A stretch of DNA of 64,000 nt from CAZUDO01 sp964618895 (GTDB lineage: Bacteria; Desulfobacterota; Binatia; DP-6), in assembly GCA_964618895.1 (NCBI GenBank), contig CAZUDO010000073.1:1-64000 (forward strand), read 5' to 3'. The translations under genes were made by a program, and so were the position numbers. Below are positions 19,181-27,424 of the stretch, one piece after another. The notes under the pieces are model-generated. The model saw nothing but the letters and a program-made list of their open reading frames with translations. It was not told where the DNA came from and did not search any database. How positions within the stretch are numbered: the stretch's first letter is position 1; every line of letters starts with the position of its first letter.

Positions 19181-19337
19181 GTCCCCGCAGCAGTAGAGGA
19201 CTGCACGCGGGCGCGCAACGTGCCACCGGACGGACCGGTGGTCCGCTGCGCGCACGCACCCCGACGCACGAACGACCCCACCACCCGCCGCTCGCCTTGT
19301 GGCCCGCGCATGATCATGTTAGGGGGCCCGACATCCG

Positions 19338-19892
19338 ATGAGCCAGGCGTACGTTCCCAAGAAGATCTACCTGACCAAGGGCGTCGGCAAGCACCGCGAG
19401 AAGCTCTCCAGCTTCGAGATGGCGCTCCGCAGCGCCGGCATCGCGCAGTACAACCTGGTGCGGGTGTCGTCCATCTTCCCGCCCCACTGCAAGCTGATCT
19501 CGCTCCCGGAAGGCCAGAAGCTGCTCAAGTCGGGCCAGGTCCTGCACGTCGTCATGAGCGAGAACGCCACCAACGAGCCGCACCGCCTGGTGGCCGCGTC
19601 GGTGGGCGTCGCCATCCCGAAGGACCGGAGCCAGTACGGCTACCTGGCCGAGCACCACAGCTACGGGCAGACCGACAACAAGGCCGGCGACTACGCCGAG
19701 GACCTGGCCGCCTCCATGCTCGCCACCATCCTCGGCGTCGATTTCGACCCCAACACCAGCTACGACGAGCGCAAGGACATCTGGCGCATGAGCGACAAGA
19801 TCGTCATCACGCGCAACGCCACACAGTCCGCGATCGGCGACCGCGACGGCCTGTGGACCTCCGTCGTGGCCGCCGCCGTCTTCGCGGAGTAA
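19338..19892 (+). CDS. Pyruvoyl-dependent arginine decarboxylase
   Basis: A 184-residue proenzyme homologous to PvlArgDC. The self-cleavage site lies in LVRVSSIFPPHC, between S44 and S45; the new N-terminal Ser becomes the pyruvoyl group. The conserved MSENATNEPHRLVAASVGVA and GYLAEHHSYGQTD segments are present. The enzyme converts arginine to agmatine and CO2, a step towards polyamines. No other polyamine genes are nearby. The downstream RNase R gene appears to overlap its 3' end by 40 bases. Confidence 0.92.
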   Translation: MSQAYVPKKIYLTKGVGKHREKLSSFEMALRSAGIAQYNLVRVSSIFPPHCKLISLPEGQKLLKSGQVLHVVMSENATNEPHRLVAASVGVAIPKDRSQYGYLAEHHSYGQTDNKAGDYAEDLAASMLATILGVDFDPNTSYDERKDIWRMSDKIVITRNATQSAIGDRDGLWTSVVAAAVFAE

Positions 19893-22087
19893 CCGCCGCT
19901 TCCCTGCTGCACCCGCTGCACTCCCCCGGCCCCCCCCTCGACGACGACGCCCTGGACGAGCGGCTCCTCACCGCCGCCGCGCGTCGCAAGGGCCCCGCGA
20001 CGCTCCCGCATCTGGTGCGCGCCGCCCGGCTGTCGCGCCCCGAGCTGGCCCGGGCGACCGAACGGCTGGCCGCGCTCGAAGCCAGCGGCCGCCTGGTGCG
20101 CACGGCGGACGACCGGTGGGCGCTGCCCGCACGCCTCGACCTCCGGGCCGGCCGCCTCCAGGTCCACCCCTCCGGCTTCGCCTTTTGCGTGAGCGACGAT
20201 CCCGATCAGGACGACGTGTACATCCCGGCCGCGCGGGTGCGGCCGGCCATGCACGGCGACCGCGTGCTGGTGCACGTCGAACACTTCCGCCGGCGCGACC
20301 GCCTGCAGGGCCGGATCACCAGGATCCTGGCGCGTGGGACGACGCGCGTGGTCGGCATCCTCCGCCACGGCAGGACGACGCGCGTGCTCGTCCCCCAGGA
20401 GCAGCGCCTCACCCTCCCCATCGTCGTGCCGCGGGCGGCGGACGGCGGGGCAGCCGACGGCGACATGGTGGTGGCCGAAATCACGCGCTACCCGGGGCCG
20501 GCCACCGACGCCGAGGCGCGGGTGGTCACCGTCCTCGGCCCGGCGACCGACCCGCGCGTCGAGACCGACGCCGTCATCTACGCGCACGGGCTGCCGCTCG
20601 AGTTCCCCGCCCCGGTCGCGGCCGCGGCCCGCCGCGTTCCCGCCCAGGTCGGCGCGGCCGACCTGGACGGACGCCTCGACCTGCGCGCCCTGCCGATCGT
20701 CACCATCGACGGCGAGAACGCGCGCGACTTCGACGACGCCGTGCTGGTCGAGCGGCTGGCGGGCGGCTACCGCCTCACCGTCGCCGTGGCGGACGTGGCG
20801 CACTACGTCCCGACCGGGAGCGTCCTCGACGAGGAGGCCTGTGCCCGGGGCACGAGCGTCTACTTCCCCGACCGCGTCATCCCCATGCTGCCCGAGCAGC
20901 TCTCGACCGGTATCTGCAGCCTCCGTCCCGGCGAAGACCGGCTCACGCTGGCGGTGCGGATGACGTTCGACGCGCAGGGCCGTGCGCGCGAAGCGACCTT
21001 CCACCGCGCCGTCATTCGCAGCGCCGCGCGGCTCACCTACACCCAGGTCCGCCAGGCCCTGGTCGACCGGGCACCGGAGATGCGCGATGCCCTGGGCCCG
21101 CTCCTGGGCCCGCTCGAGGACGCCGCCGCGCTCGGCGAAGCGCTCATCGCCCGCCGGCACGCGCGCGGCGCCATCGACTTCGACCTCCCCGAGGCCGAGA
21201 TCGTCCTCGACCTGCGCGGGCGCCCGGAGCAGATCGTACGCGCCGAACGCTCGCTCGCCCACCGCCTGATCGAAGAGTTCATGCTGGCCGCCAACGAGGC
21301 GGTGGCACGCGAGCTGACGCGCCGGAAGCTGCCGCTGCTCTTCCGCGTGCACGAGCCGCCCGCGCCGGAGAGCGTACGCGACCTGGCCCGCTTCCTCGAA
21401 GGCTTCGGCCTCCGGCTCCGCATGCACGACGGCATCGCCCCACCGGCGGCATTCCAGGCCGTGCTGACACGGGTCGCCGGCCGGCCGGAGGAGCGTCTGG
21501 TCAATACCGTGCTCCTGCGCGCCATGCAGCAGGCCCGCTACACGCCTACGCCGCTCGGCCACTTCGGCCTGGCCACCGACTGCTACACGCACTTCACCTC
21601 GCCCATCCGCCGCTATCCGGACCTGGTCGTGCACCGCGTGCTCACCCACGCGCTCGGCGGGCCCGGCCAGGTGCCGGACGACCTGGCAGCCATCGCCGCC
21701 CACGCCTCGCAGCGCGAGCGCGTCGCGCTCGCGGCCGAGCGCGACATCGTGCGCTTGAAACAGCTCCAGTTCATGGCTGACAAGGTCGATCGCGAGTACG
21801 ACGGCTTCGTCAGCGGCGTGACCGGGTTCGGGTTCTTCGTCGCCCTGCGCGAGGTGTTCCTGGAGGGTCTGGTGCATGTGAGCACCCTCGGCGACGACTT
21901 CTACGAGCACGTCGAAGGGCAGCATCAACTGCGCGGCCGACGCACGCGGCGCGTCTTCCGGATCGGCGATCCGGTGCGGGTGCGGGTCGCCGGCGTGTCG
22001 GTGGAGCGGCGGCAGATCGACTTCGTGGTGACGGACATGGAGTCAGGAGGAACACAGCCATGGCGACGGCGGCGGCGGCTCTCCTGA
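19853..22087 (+). CDS. rnr: Ribonuclease R (RNB-family 3'-5' exoribonuclease)
   Basis: A protein of about 744 residues. A winged-helix N-terminus (LPHLVRAARLSRPELARATERL) is followed by cold-shock OB domains (GFAFCVSDDPDQDDVYIP), the RNB catalytic domain with ITIDGENARDFDDAV-type metal ligands (here IVTIDGENARDFDDAVLV), and the C-terminal S1 domain (EYDGFVSGVTGFGFFVAL). It degrades structured RNA and, in many bacteria, supports tmRNA function. No ATG lies near the start; GTG 19853 inside the arginine decarboxylase gene is the best candidate. The much longer open frame upstream is an artefact of high G+C. Confidence 0.88.
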   Translation: MDLRRGRRRLRGVTAASLLHPLHSPGPPLDDDALDERLLTAAARRKGPATLPHLVRAARLSRPELARATERLAALEASGRLVRTADDRWALPARLDLRAGRLQVHPSGFAFCVSDDPDQDDVYIPAARVRPAMHGDRVLVHVEHFRRRDRLQGRITRILARGTTRVVGILRHGRTTRVLVPQEQRLTLPIVVPRAADGGAADGDMVVAEITRYPGPATDAEARVVTVLGPATDPRVETDAVIYAHGLPLEFPAPVAAAARRVPAQVGAADLDGRLDLRALPIVTIDGENARDFDDAVLVERLAGGYRLTVAVADVAHYVPTGSVLDEEACARGTSVYFPDRVIPMLPEQLSTGICSLRPGEDRLTLAVRMTFDAQGRAREATFHRAVIRSAARLTYTQVRQALVDRAPEMRDALGPLLGPLEDAAALGEALIARRHARGAIDFDLPEAEIVLDLRGRPEQIVRAERSLAHRLIEEFMLAANEAVARELTRRKLPLLFRVHEPPAPESVRDLARFLEGFGLRLRMHDGIAPPAAFQAVLTRVAGRPEERLVNTVLLRAMQQARYTPTPLGHFGLATDCYTHFTSPIRRYPDLVVHRVLTHALGGPGQVPDDLAAIAAHASQRERVALAAERDIVRLKQLQFMADKVDREYDGFVSGVTGFGFFVALREVFLEGLVHVSTLGDDFYEHVEGQHQLRGRRTRRVFRIGDPVRVRVAGVSVERRQIDFVVTDMESGGTQPWRRRRRLS

Positions 22088-23412
22088 TCGCGGGCGTGCT
22101 CGCCGCCCCGGCGGCCGCGCTGGCCCGGGGCGCCGAGAGCGATCCGGTGCGGCGCAGCCTGGTGGTGCAGGCGGTCGAGAAGGCGAGCCCGGCGGTGGTG
22201 AACATCTCCACCGAGCAGGTGGTCGAAGGCCGCCGCTCGCCCTTCCCTTTCCCCCAGGACCCGTTCTTCGACGAGTTCTTTCGCGACTTCACAGATCCGC
22301 GGCCGCGCCGCTTCACGCGCTCGAGCCTCGGCTCGGGGGTGCTGGTGGCCGCCGACGGCACCATCCTCACCAACGCCCACGTCATCCTGCGCGCCAGCCG
22401 CATCCACGTGACGCTGGCAGACGAACGCGAGTTCGACGCCAAGCTGGTCGGCGCCGATGCCGACGCGGACATCGCCGTGCTGCGCGTGCAGGCGGGCCAG
22501 GACCTGCCCTTCCTGCCGCCCCCAACCGCCGCCGACGTGCTACTGATCGGCGAGAGCGTGATCGCGATCGGCAACCCCTTCGGCCTGTCGCACACGGTCA
22601 CGACCGGCGTGGTGAGCGCCGTCGGCCGGTCGCTGCAGAGCGAGGAGCGGCTGCTCACCGACTTCATCCAGACCGACGCGTCGATCAATCCCGGCAACTC
22701 CGGCGGCCCGCTGCTCAACATCAAAGGCGAGCTGATCGGCATCAACACCGCCATCTACGGCAAGGCGCAGGGCATCGGGTTCGCCATCCCGATCGAACGC
22801 GCGCGGCGCGTCATGCACGACCTGGTGTCGTACGGCGAGGTCCGCCACGTGTGGATCGGCCTCACGGTCCAGGACATGACGCCCGCACTGGCGCAGCACT
22901 TCGGCGCCCGCCGGGGCGTGGTGGTCGCCGAGGTCGAGCCCGACAGCCCGGCAGCCGCCGCGGGCGTGGCCCGCGGCGACGCCATCCTCGAGGTGGACGG
23001 GCGCGCCGTGCACTCGCGCGAGGAATTCGAGCAGCGCGTACACGACCGGGCCGAGGGCGATCGCATCCGCCTCACCCGCCTGCGCGACCAGCGCCAGAAC
23101 GAGGTCACGCTCCGGGCGGCGAGCTTCCCGACGGCGCGCGCCGACGACCTCGCCTGGCAGCGTCTCGGACTCACGCTCGGCGAGGACGACGACGGGGTGG
23201 CCGTGAAGCGGGTCCGGAACGGCAGCCCGGCAGCGCGCATCGGCGTCGAACGCGGCGACCGGATCCTGGGGATCGGCGGCACGCCGGTGAGTACCCTGAC
23301 CGAGTTCCGGCGCCGCATGATCGGGCTGCGCGGCGCCCGCTCCGTCCTCCTGTCGATCGGCCGCGGCCCGTATCAGTACAACGTCAACGTGCCGCTGGCA
23401 CGCGATCCGTAG
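22060..23412 (+). CDS. HtrA/DegP-type periplasmic serine protease with two PDZ domains
   Basis: A 450-residue protein with a signal peptide (about residues 1-23). The trypsin-like domain has catalytic H107 (LTNAHV), D137 (DADIAVL) and S214 (PGNSGGPLLN). Two PDZ domains follow (about 275-350 and 370-440; GVARGDAILEVDGRAV and GVERGDRILGIGG). It acts as a periplasmic quality-control protease or chaperone. A strong ribosome site AGGAGG lies about 10 bases before the ATG, inside the 3' end of rnr, so the two genes overlap by 28 bases and are probably co-transcribed. Confidence 0.9.
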   Translation: MATAAAALLIAGVLAAPAAALARGAESDPVRRSLVVQAVEKASPAVVNISTEQVVEGRRSPFPFPQDPFFDEFFRDFTDPRPRRFTRSSLGSGVLVAADGTILTNAHVILRASRIHVTLADEREFDAKLVGADADADIAVLRVQAGQDLPFLPPPTAADVLLIGESVIAIGNPFGLSHTVTTGVVSAVGRSLQSEERLLTDFIQTDASINPGNSGGPLLNIKGELIGINTAIYGKAQGIGFAIPIERARRVMHDLVSYGEVRHVWIGLTVQDMTPALAQHFGARRGVVVAEVEPDSPAAAAGVARGDAILEVDGRAVHSREEFEQRVHDRAEGDRIRLTRLRDQRQNEVTLRAASFPTARADDLAWQRLGLTLGEDDDGVAVKRVRNGSPAARIGVERGDRILGIGGTPVSTLTEFRRRMIGLRGARSVLLSIGRGPYQYNVNVPLARDP

Positions 23413-23572
23413 CGTCCCCCGAGGACTGCCACACGGCATTCCTGCCCGACCGCTACGACCTTCGGACAGCGGACACAGAAAAATGTTGCCGCGCCTAGTG
23501 CAAACGTGTCAGGCTGCACCCAGTCGCAGCACGCGGTCCGGGGCCACGACCTCGGGGGAAGGAACGTGAGCC

Positions 23573-24607
23573 ATGATGTCTTACAAGATGCTGCAGTGGG
23601 GGCTGGCCGCCGCCCTTGGCGTCGTCCTGCCGGGCACGGCGCGTGCCGGGATCGAGGAGCTGGCGCGCTGCCAGAAGGGCATCGCCAAGGAAGGCGCCCG
23701 CTTCGCGCAGCGCACCATCACGGCGACCCTCAAGTGCACCGAGGCCATCGCCGACTGCCAGATCCAGTGCGAGCTCGGCGTCTTCGGCCCCACCTGTGAC
23801 ACCTCCCCGCCCCCGTGCTGCGACCCGGAGGATCGCAACTCGATCGCCGGCTTCACCAATTGCATGAACGACGCCGACGCCACCTGCGCCACGCAGACGC
23901 AGAAGATCACCAACTACGAGGTCCGCAAGCAGGACAACATCGCCAAGGCCTGCCTGGCCGTCACCCAGGAAGAACTCTGCGGCACGACCACCGTCGGCCT
24001 CAACTTCGACACCCTGAACGCCGGCTGCCTCGCGATCAACCCGAGCTACGAGTGCAACCTGACCAACCTGATCGAATGCGTGGGCGGTCCGCTCGAGCGC
24101 CAGCTGATCGACCAGATCAGCGGCCTCCTCCACCCGCGCGCCGCCGAGGCCGTCAAGGTCTTGAACCTGCAGAGCACGTTCCCCGATCTTCCGGTCACGC
24201 AGAAGGTGTTCGGGACGGTGCCCGCCGGCCGCATGGATGTGTGGCAGCTCACCGGCCTGGCCGACCAGCAGATCCTCGTGAAGCTCCAGACACGCGACGA
24301 CGGCGGTGGCGTATCGAGCCTGGCCCCGGCGCTCATCTTCCTCGAGAACGACACCATGACGGCCATCGCCGACACCACCGTGCGCGACATCGACTGCGCC
24401 GTGCCGACCGCGTGCGGCGCCGACTGCAAGCAGTTCAAGCGCACCCTCACCCACAACGGCGCGTTCCACATCGCCGTCGGCGGCGGCCTGGCACTGGGGT
24501 GCGGCGGCGGTCAGTACCGGCTGGTCGTGACCAGCCCGGGCGGCGCTGTCCCTGCCCTGATCATGAACGACGTGAACGCGCTCGGCGTCGTGCCCGGCTT
24601 CCCGTGA
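23573..24607 (+). CDS. Secreted cysteine-rich protein of unknown function
   Basis: A 344-residue protein with a signal peptide (cleavage after TARA, about residue 25). The first half holds many Cys in paired spacing (CTEAIADCQIQC, CDTSPPPCCDPED, CMNDADATC), suggesting a disulfide-stabilised helical domain. The second half is a beta-sandwich-like domain (VFGTVPAGRMDVWQLTGLAD) resembling pre-peptidase C-terminal-like domains. No catalytic motif is recognised. It has its own upstream region of about 160 bases and is convergent with the M16 genes with no gap. Confidence 0.6.
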   Translation: MMSYKMLQWGLAAALGVVLPGTARAGIEELARCQKGIAKEGARFAQRTITATLKCTEAIADCQIQCELGVFGPTCDTSPPPCCDPEDRNSIAGFTNCMNDADATCATQTQKITNYEVRKQDNIAKACLAVTQEELCGTTTVGLNFDTLNAGCLAINPSYECNLTNLIECVGGPLERQLIDQISGLLHPRAAEAVKVLNLQSTFPDLPVTQKVFGTVPAGRMDVWQLTGLADQQILVKLQTRDDGGGVSSLAPALIFLENDTMTAIADTTVRDIDCAVPTACGADCKQFKRTLTHNGAFHIAVGGGLALGCGGGQYRLVVTSPGGAVPALIMNDVNALGVVPGFP

Positions 24608-26005
24608 TCAGCGGGCCGGGGTCGCGAGCCGCTCGCACGCGGCGGGAGTGACCTTCTCGACCGGCCCCACGCGCGTGCCGAGCTGCGCCTCGATGGCGGC
24701 CGCATTGCCGACCACGACGACCGCGACCGCGTCGGGCACCGGCATGTGCGCCGCGGTCACGCGGGCCACGTCGGCCGGCCCGACGGCCGCGACACGACCG
24801 CGGTAGGTCGACAGCTCGTCGGCAGGCAGCCCGAAGAATTCGATTTCCGCCAGCCGCGCGGCGAGCGCGTCCGGACTCTCGAGGCGCAGCGGGAACTGCC
24901 CCTGCAGATAGCTCTTCGCCTTCTCCAGCTCCCCGGGGCGCGGCGTGCTTCCCCGGAAGGTGCCTTCGACCTCGAGCGCCAGGGCGAGGGTCTCGGCGGT
25001 GGTCGGGCTCTTGGTGAAGGTGCTGACGCGGAAGTCGCCCCCCACCCGCCGGCCCACGAAGGCGCTCCAGGCACTGTAGGTGAGGCTGCGCTTCACGCGC
25101 AGCTGCTCGATCAGGCGGGAGGTGAAGCCGCCCCCGAGGATCGTGTTGGCGACCTGGGCGGGGAGGTAGTCGGGGGCGTTGCGGGCCAATGCGACATTGC
25201 CGAAGCGGAGCTGGGTCTGGGTGGCGTCGGGCTTGTCGACCAGCAGCACACGGCGGGTCGTGACGGCCACCGGCGGGGGAATCGACACGGGCACCGCGTC
25301 CGGGTGACGGGGCCAGCCGCCGAACGCCTCGCGCACGCGCCCGACGGCGTCGGCGGCGTCCACGTCGCCCACGACGACCAGGATGCTGCCGTTCGGCCGG
25401 TACCAGCGGTCGTAGTAGTCGCGCACGTCGCCGCGCCCCAGCCGGGACACGGTGTCCGTGCGGCCGTCGATCGGGCGCCCGTACGGGTGCGTCCCGTACA
25501 GGAAGGCAGCGAAACATTTGTCCGCGACCGTGCTCGGGTCTTCGAGCGCCGCAACCAGGCCGGCCTCCTGCTCCTCGCGCGCGCGGCGCACCTCGTCACG
25601 CGTGAACGCCGGCTCGCGCACCACCTGCCGCAGCAGCTCCAGTCCGGCCGCGAAATCGCCGGCCAGGAACTCGGCCGTGATGGTCGTGCCCTCGGCCCCG
25701 GCAAGCGCCTGCACCCGTCCGCCCAGCGAATCGATCGTCCGCGCCAGCGCCGGCGCCGGCAGCGCATCGGTGCCGCGCGTGAGCGTGCTCGCCGTGAGTG
25801 CCGCCACCCCGGCTTGCTCCGGCGGATCGGCGGCCGCCCCGCCGCCGATCAGCAGCACGAACTCGACCAGCGGCAGCTCGTGGTACTCGGCCACCACCAC
25901 CCGAAGGCCGTTGTCGAGCGCCACGCGCGTGATCGGCGGGACCACCAGCTCGCGCGGTGCCGCCACCACCGCGCCGAGCGCCAGCAGCAGGCCGAGCGCC
26001 GTCAC
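24608..26005 (-). CDS. M16-family peptidase, non-catalytic partner
   Basis: A 465-residue exported protein with the M16 fold, including the C-terminal-half signature GFTSRLIEQLRVKRSLTYSAW. The zinc motif HxxEH is absent: the corresponding stretch reads PPEQAGVAALTASTLTRGTD. This matches inactive partners that pair with an active M16 subunit, as in mitochondrial processing peptidase-like heterodimers. It starts at GTG 26005, overlapping the stop of the active subunit gene (GTGA), and has a hydrophobic N-terminus (LGLLLALGAVVAA) suggesting periplasmic export. Confidence 0.85.
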   Translation of the reverse strand: MTALGLLLALGAVVAAPRELVVPPITRVALDNGLRVVVAEYHELPLVEFVLLIGGGAAADPPEQAGVAALTASTLTRGTDALPAPALARTIDSLGGRVQALAGAEGTTITAEFLAGDFAAGLELLRQVVREPAFTRDEVRRAREEQEAGLVAALEDPSTVADKCFAAFLYGTHPYGRPIDGRTDTVSRLGRGDVRDYYDRWYRPNGSILVVVGDVDAADAVGRVREAFGGWPRHPDAVPVSIPPPVAVTTRRVLLVDKPDATQTQLRFGNVALARNAPDYLPAQVANTILGGGFTSRLIEQLRVKRSLTYSAWSAFVGRRVGGDFRVSTFTKSPTTAETLALALEVEGTFRGSTPRPGELEKAKSYLQGQFPLRLESPDALAARLAEIEFFGLPADELSTYRGRVAAVGPADVARVTAAHMPVPDAVAVVVVGNAAAIEAQLGTRVGPVEKVTPAACERLATPAR

Positions 26006-27345
26006 GACCGCCCTCCGCCGCCGGACACCGGCTCGAGCACCACCACGGTCCGCTGCGCCGGCACGAGCCGGGCGGCCACCACCCGCTGCACGTCGGCCGC
26101 GGTGACCACCTCCCACGCCGCCTCGAGGCCGGACATGGCGCGGTAGTCGCCGAACACGGTCTCGAAGAAGCCGAGCTGATTCGCCTTGCCGCTCACGGTC
26201 TTGAGCCCGCGCACGAACCCGACCCGCAGCTGGGTCTGCGCCTTGCGCAGCTCGTCCGACGGCACCTCCTGGCGCGCCAGGGCGGCCACCACGGCATCGA
26301 GACGGCGGATGACGGTGTCGACGGTCGTGCCCGGGCGCGCCTGGGCGTAGATCCAGAACAGCTCGGACCCGATGCCCCACTCGTTATTGCACGCGACGCC
26401 GGTGGCCACCTCGTGCTCGCGCACCAGATCCTCGTAGAGCCGGGCGCTGTCCCCCCCCGCGAGCACGCGCTCCAGCACGTCGAGCACCGCCCGGTCGGGG
26501 TCGGTGGCGGGCACGCCGTGGTACCCGATCAGCACCGCCGGCAGCTCCGCCTGTGTGCGCACGACCACCCGGCGCTCGCCCTCCTGCGGCGGCTCGCTCA
26601 TGTCGACCGGGCCTGCGGGCGTCCGCCGCAGCAGGCGCCCGAAGGCGCCCTGCACCACGGCGAGCGCCGCCGGCGGGTCGAAGTCGCCGGCCAGCACGAG
26701 GGTGGCGTTGTTGGGGGCGTAGTAGGTCTCGAAAGAGGCCCGGGCCTCGGCCAGGGTGATGCGCTCGAGGTCGCTCATGAAGCCGACGGTGTTCCAGCGG
26801 TACGGGCTCTGCACGAACGCGTGCAGATAGAGCGCTTCGTTCATCATGCCCGTGGGCTGGTTGTCGATCCGGAGCCGGCGCTCCTCCATCACGATTCCGC
26901 GCTCCTGTTCGAGGTTCTGCGGCGTGATGGCGAGGTGTCCCATGCGGTCGCTCTCGAGGTCGAGCACCACCGCCAACGCCTCGCGCGGGAAGTTGTTCAG
27001 GTAGGCGGTGAGATCCCGGCTGGTGTAGCCGTTGGTCGAGCCGCCGTTTGATTCGATCAGGTCGTCGAACACCCCGGGGCCGAACTTCTTGCCCCCGTTG
27101 AACATCATGTGCTCGAAGAGATGCGCGATCCCCGTCTGTCCGCGGCGCTCGTTGCGCGAGCCCGAACGGTAGAAGACGTACGACGAGATGACCGGCGCCG
27201 AGTGGTCTTCGTGCAGCAGCACCCGCAAGCCGTTGCCGAGCGTGTGCGCCACCACCGGCAGCTCCACCGCCAGCGCCGGGCTGACCGCCACGAGCACGGC
27301 AGCCACGACAAGAACCCCCAGGCGACCCGCCACGGCGCGCCTCAT
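26002..27345 (-). CDS. M16-family zinc metallopeptidase, catalytic subunit
   Basis: A 447-residue exported protein. A signal peptide precedes an M16 domain with the inverted zinc motif HLFEH (H75, E78, H79) in TGIAHLFEHMMFNG and a downstream Glu-rich stretch (VMEERRLR) that supplies the third ligand. The second half carries the inactive-like domain of the family. It likely degrades small peptides in the periplasm together with the downstream non-catalytic partner, whose start codon overlaps this stop. Confidence 0.9.
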   Translation of the reverse strand: MRRAVAGRLGVLVVAAVLVAVSPALAVELPVVAHTLGNGLRVLLHEDHSAPVISSYVFYRSGSRNERRGQTGIAHLFEHMMFNGGKKFGPGVFDDLIESNGGSTNGYTSRDLTAYLNNFPREALAVVLDLESDRMGHLAITPQNLEQERGIVMEERRLRIDNQPTGMMNEALYLHAFVQSPYRWNTVGFMSDLERITLAEARASFETYYAPNNATLVLAGDFDPPAALAVVQGAFGRLLRRTPAGPVDMSEPPQEGERRVVVRTQAELPAVLIGYHGVPATDPDRAVLDVLERVLAGGDSARLYEDLVREHEVATGVACNNEWGIGSELFWIYAQARPGTTVDTVIRRLDAVVAALARQEVPSDELRKAQTQLRVGFVRGLKTVSGKANQLGFFETVFGDYRAMSGLEAAWEVVTAADVQRVVAARLVPAQRTVVVLEPVSGGGGRS

Positions 27346-27424
27346 ACCAGATGACCAAGGGTCGTCAAACTGCTAGGACGTGGCGCGTGCCGCGCGCGAC
27401 ATGCAGCGGGATGACAACCCACTG

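Noticed and set aside
17897..19852. Upstream extension of the RNase R frame
   Set aside because: It is antisense to the DEAD-box helicase and in another frame of the arginine decarboxylase; the sequence is Arg/Ala-rich and has no domain.
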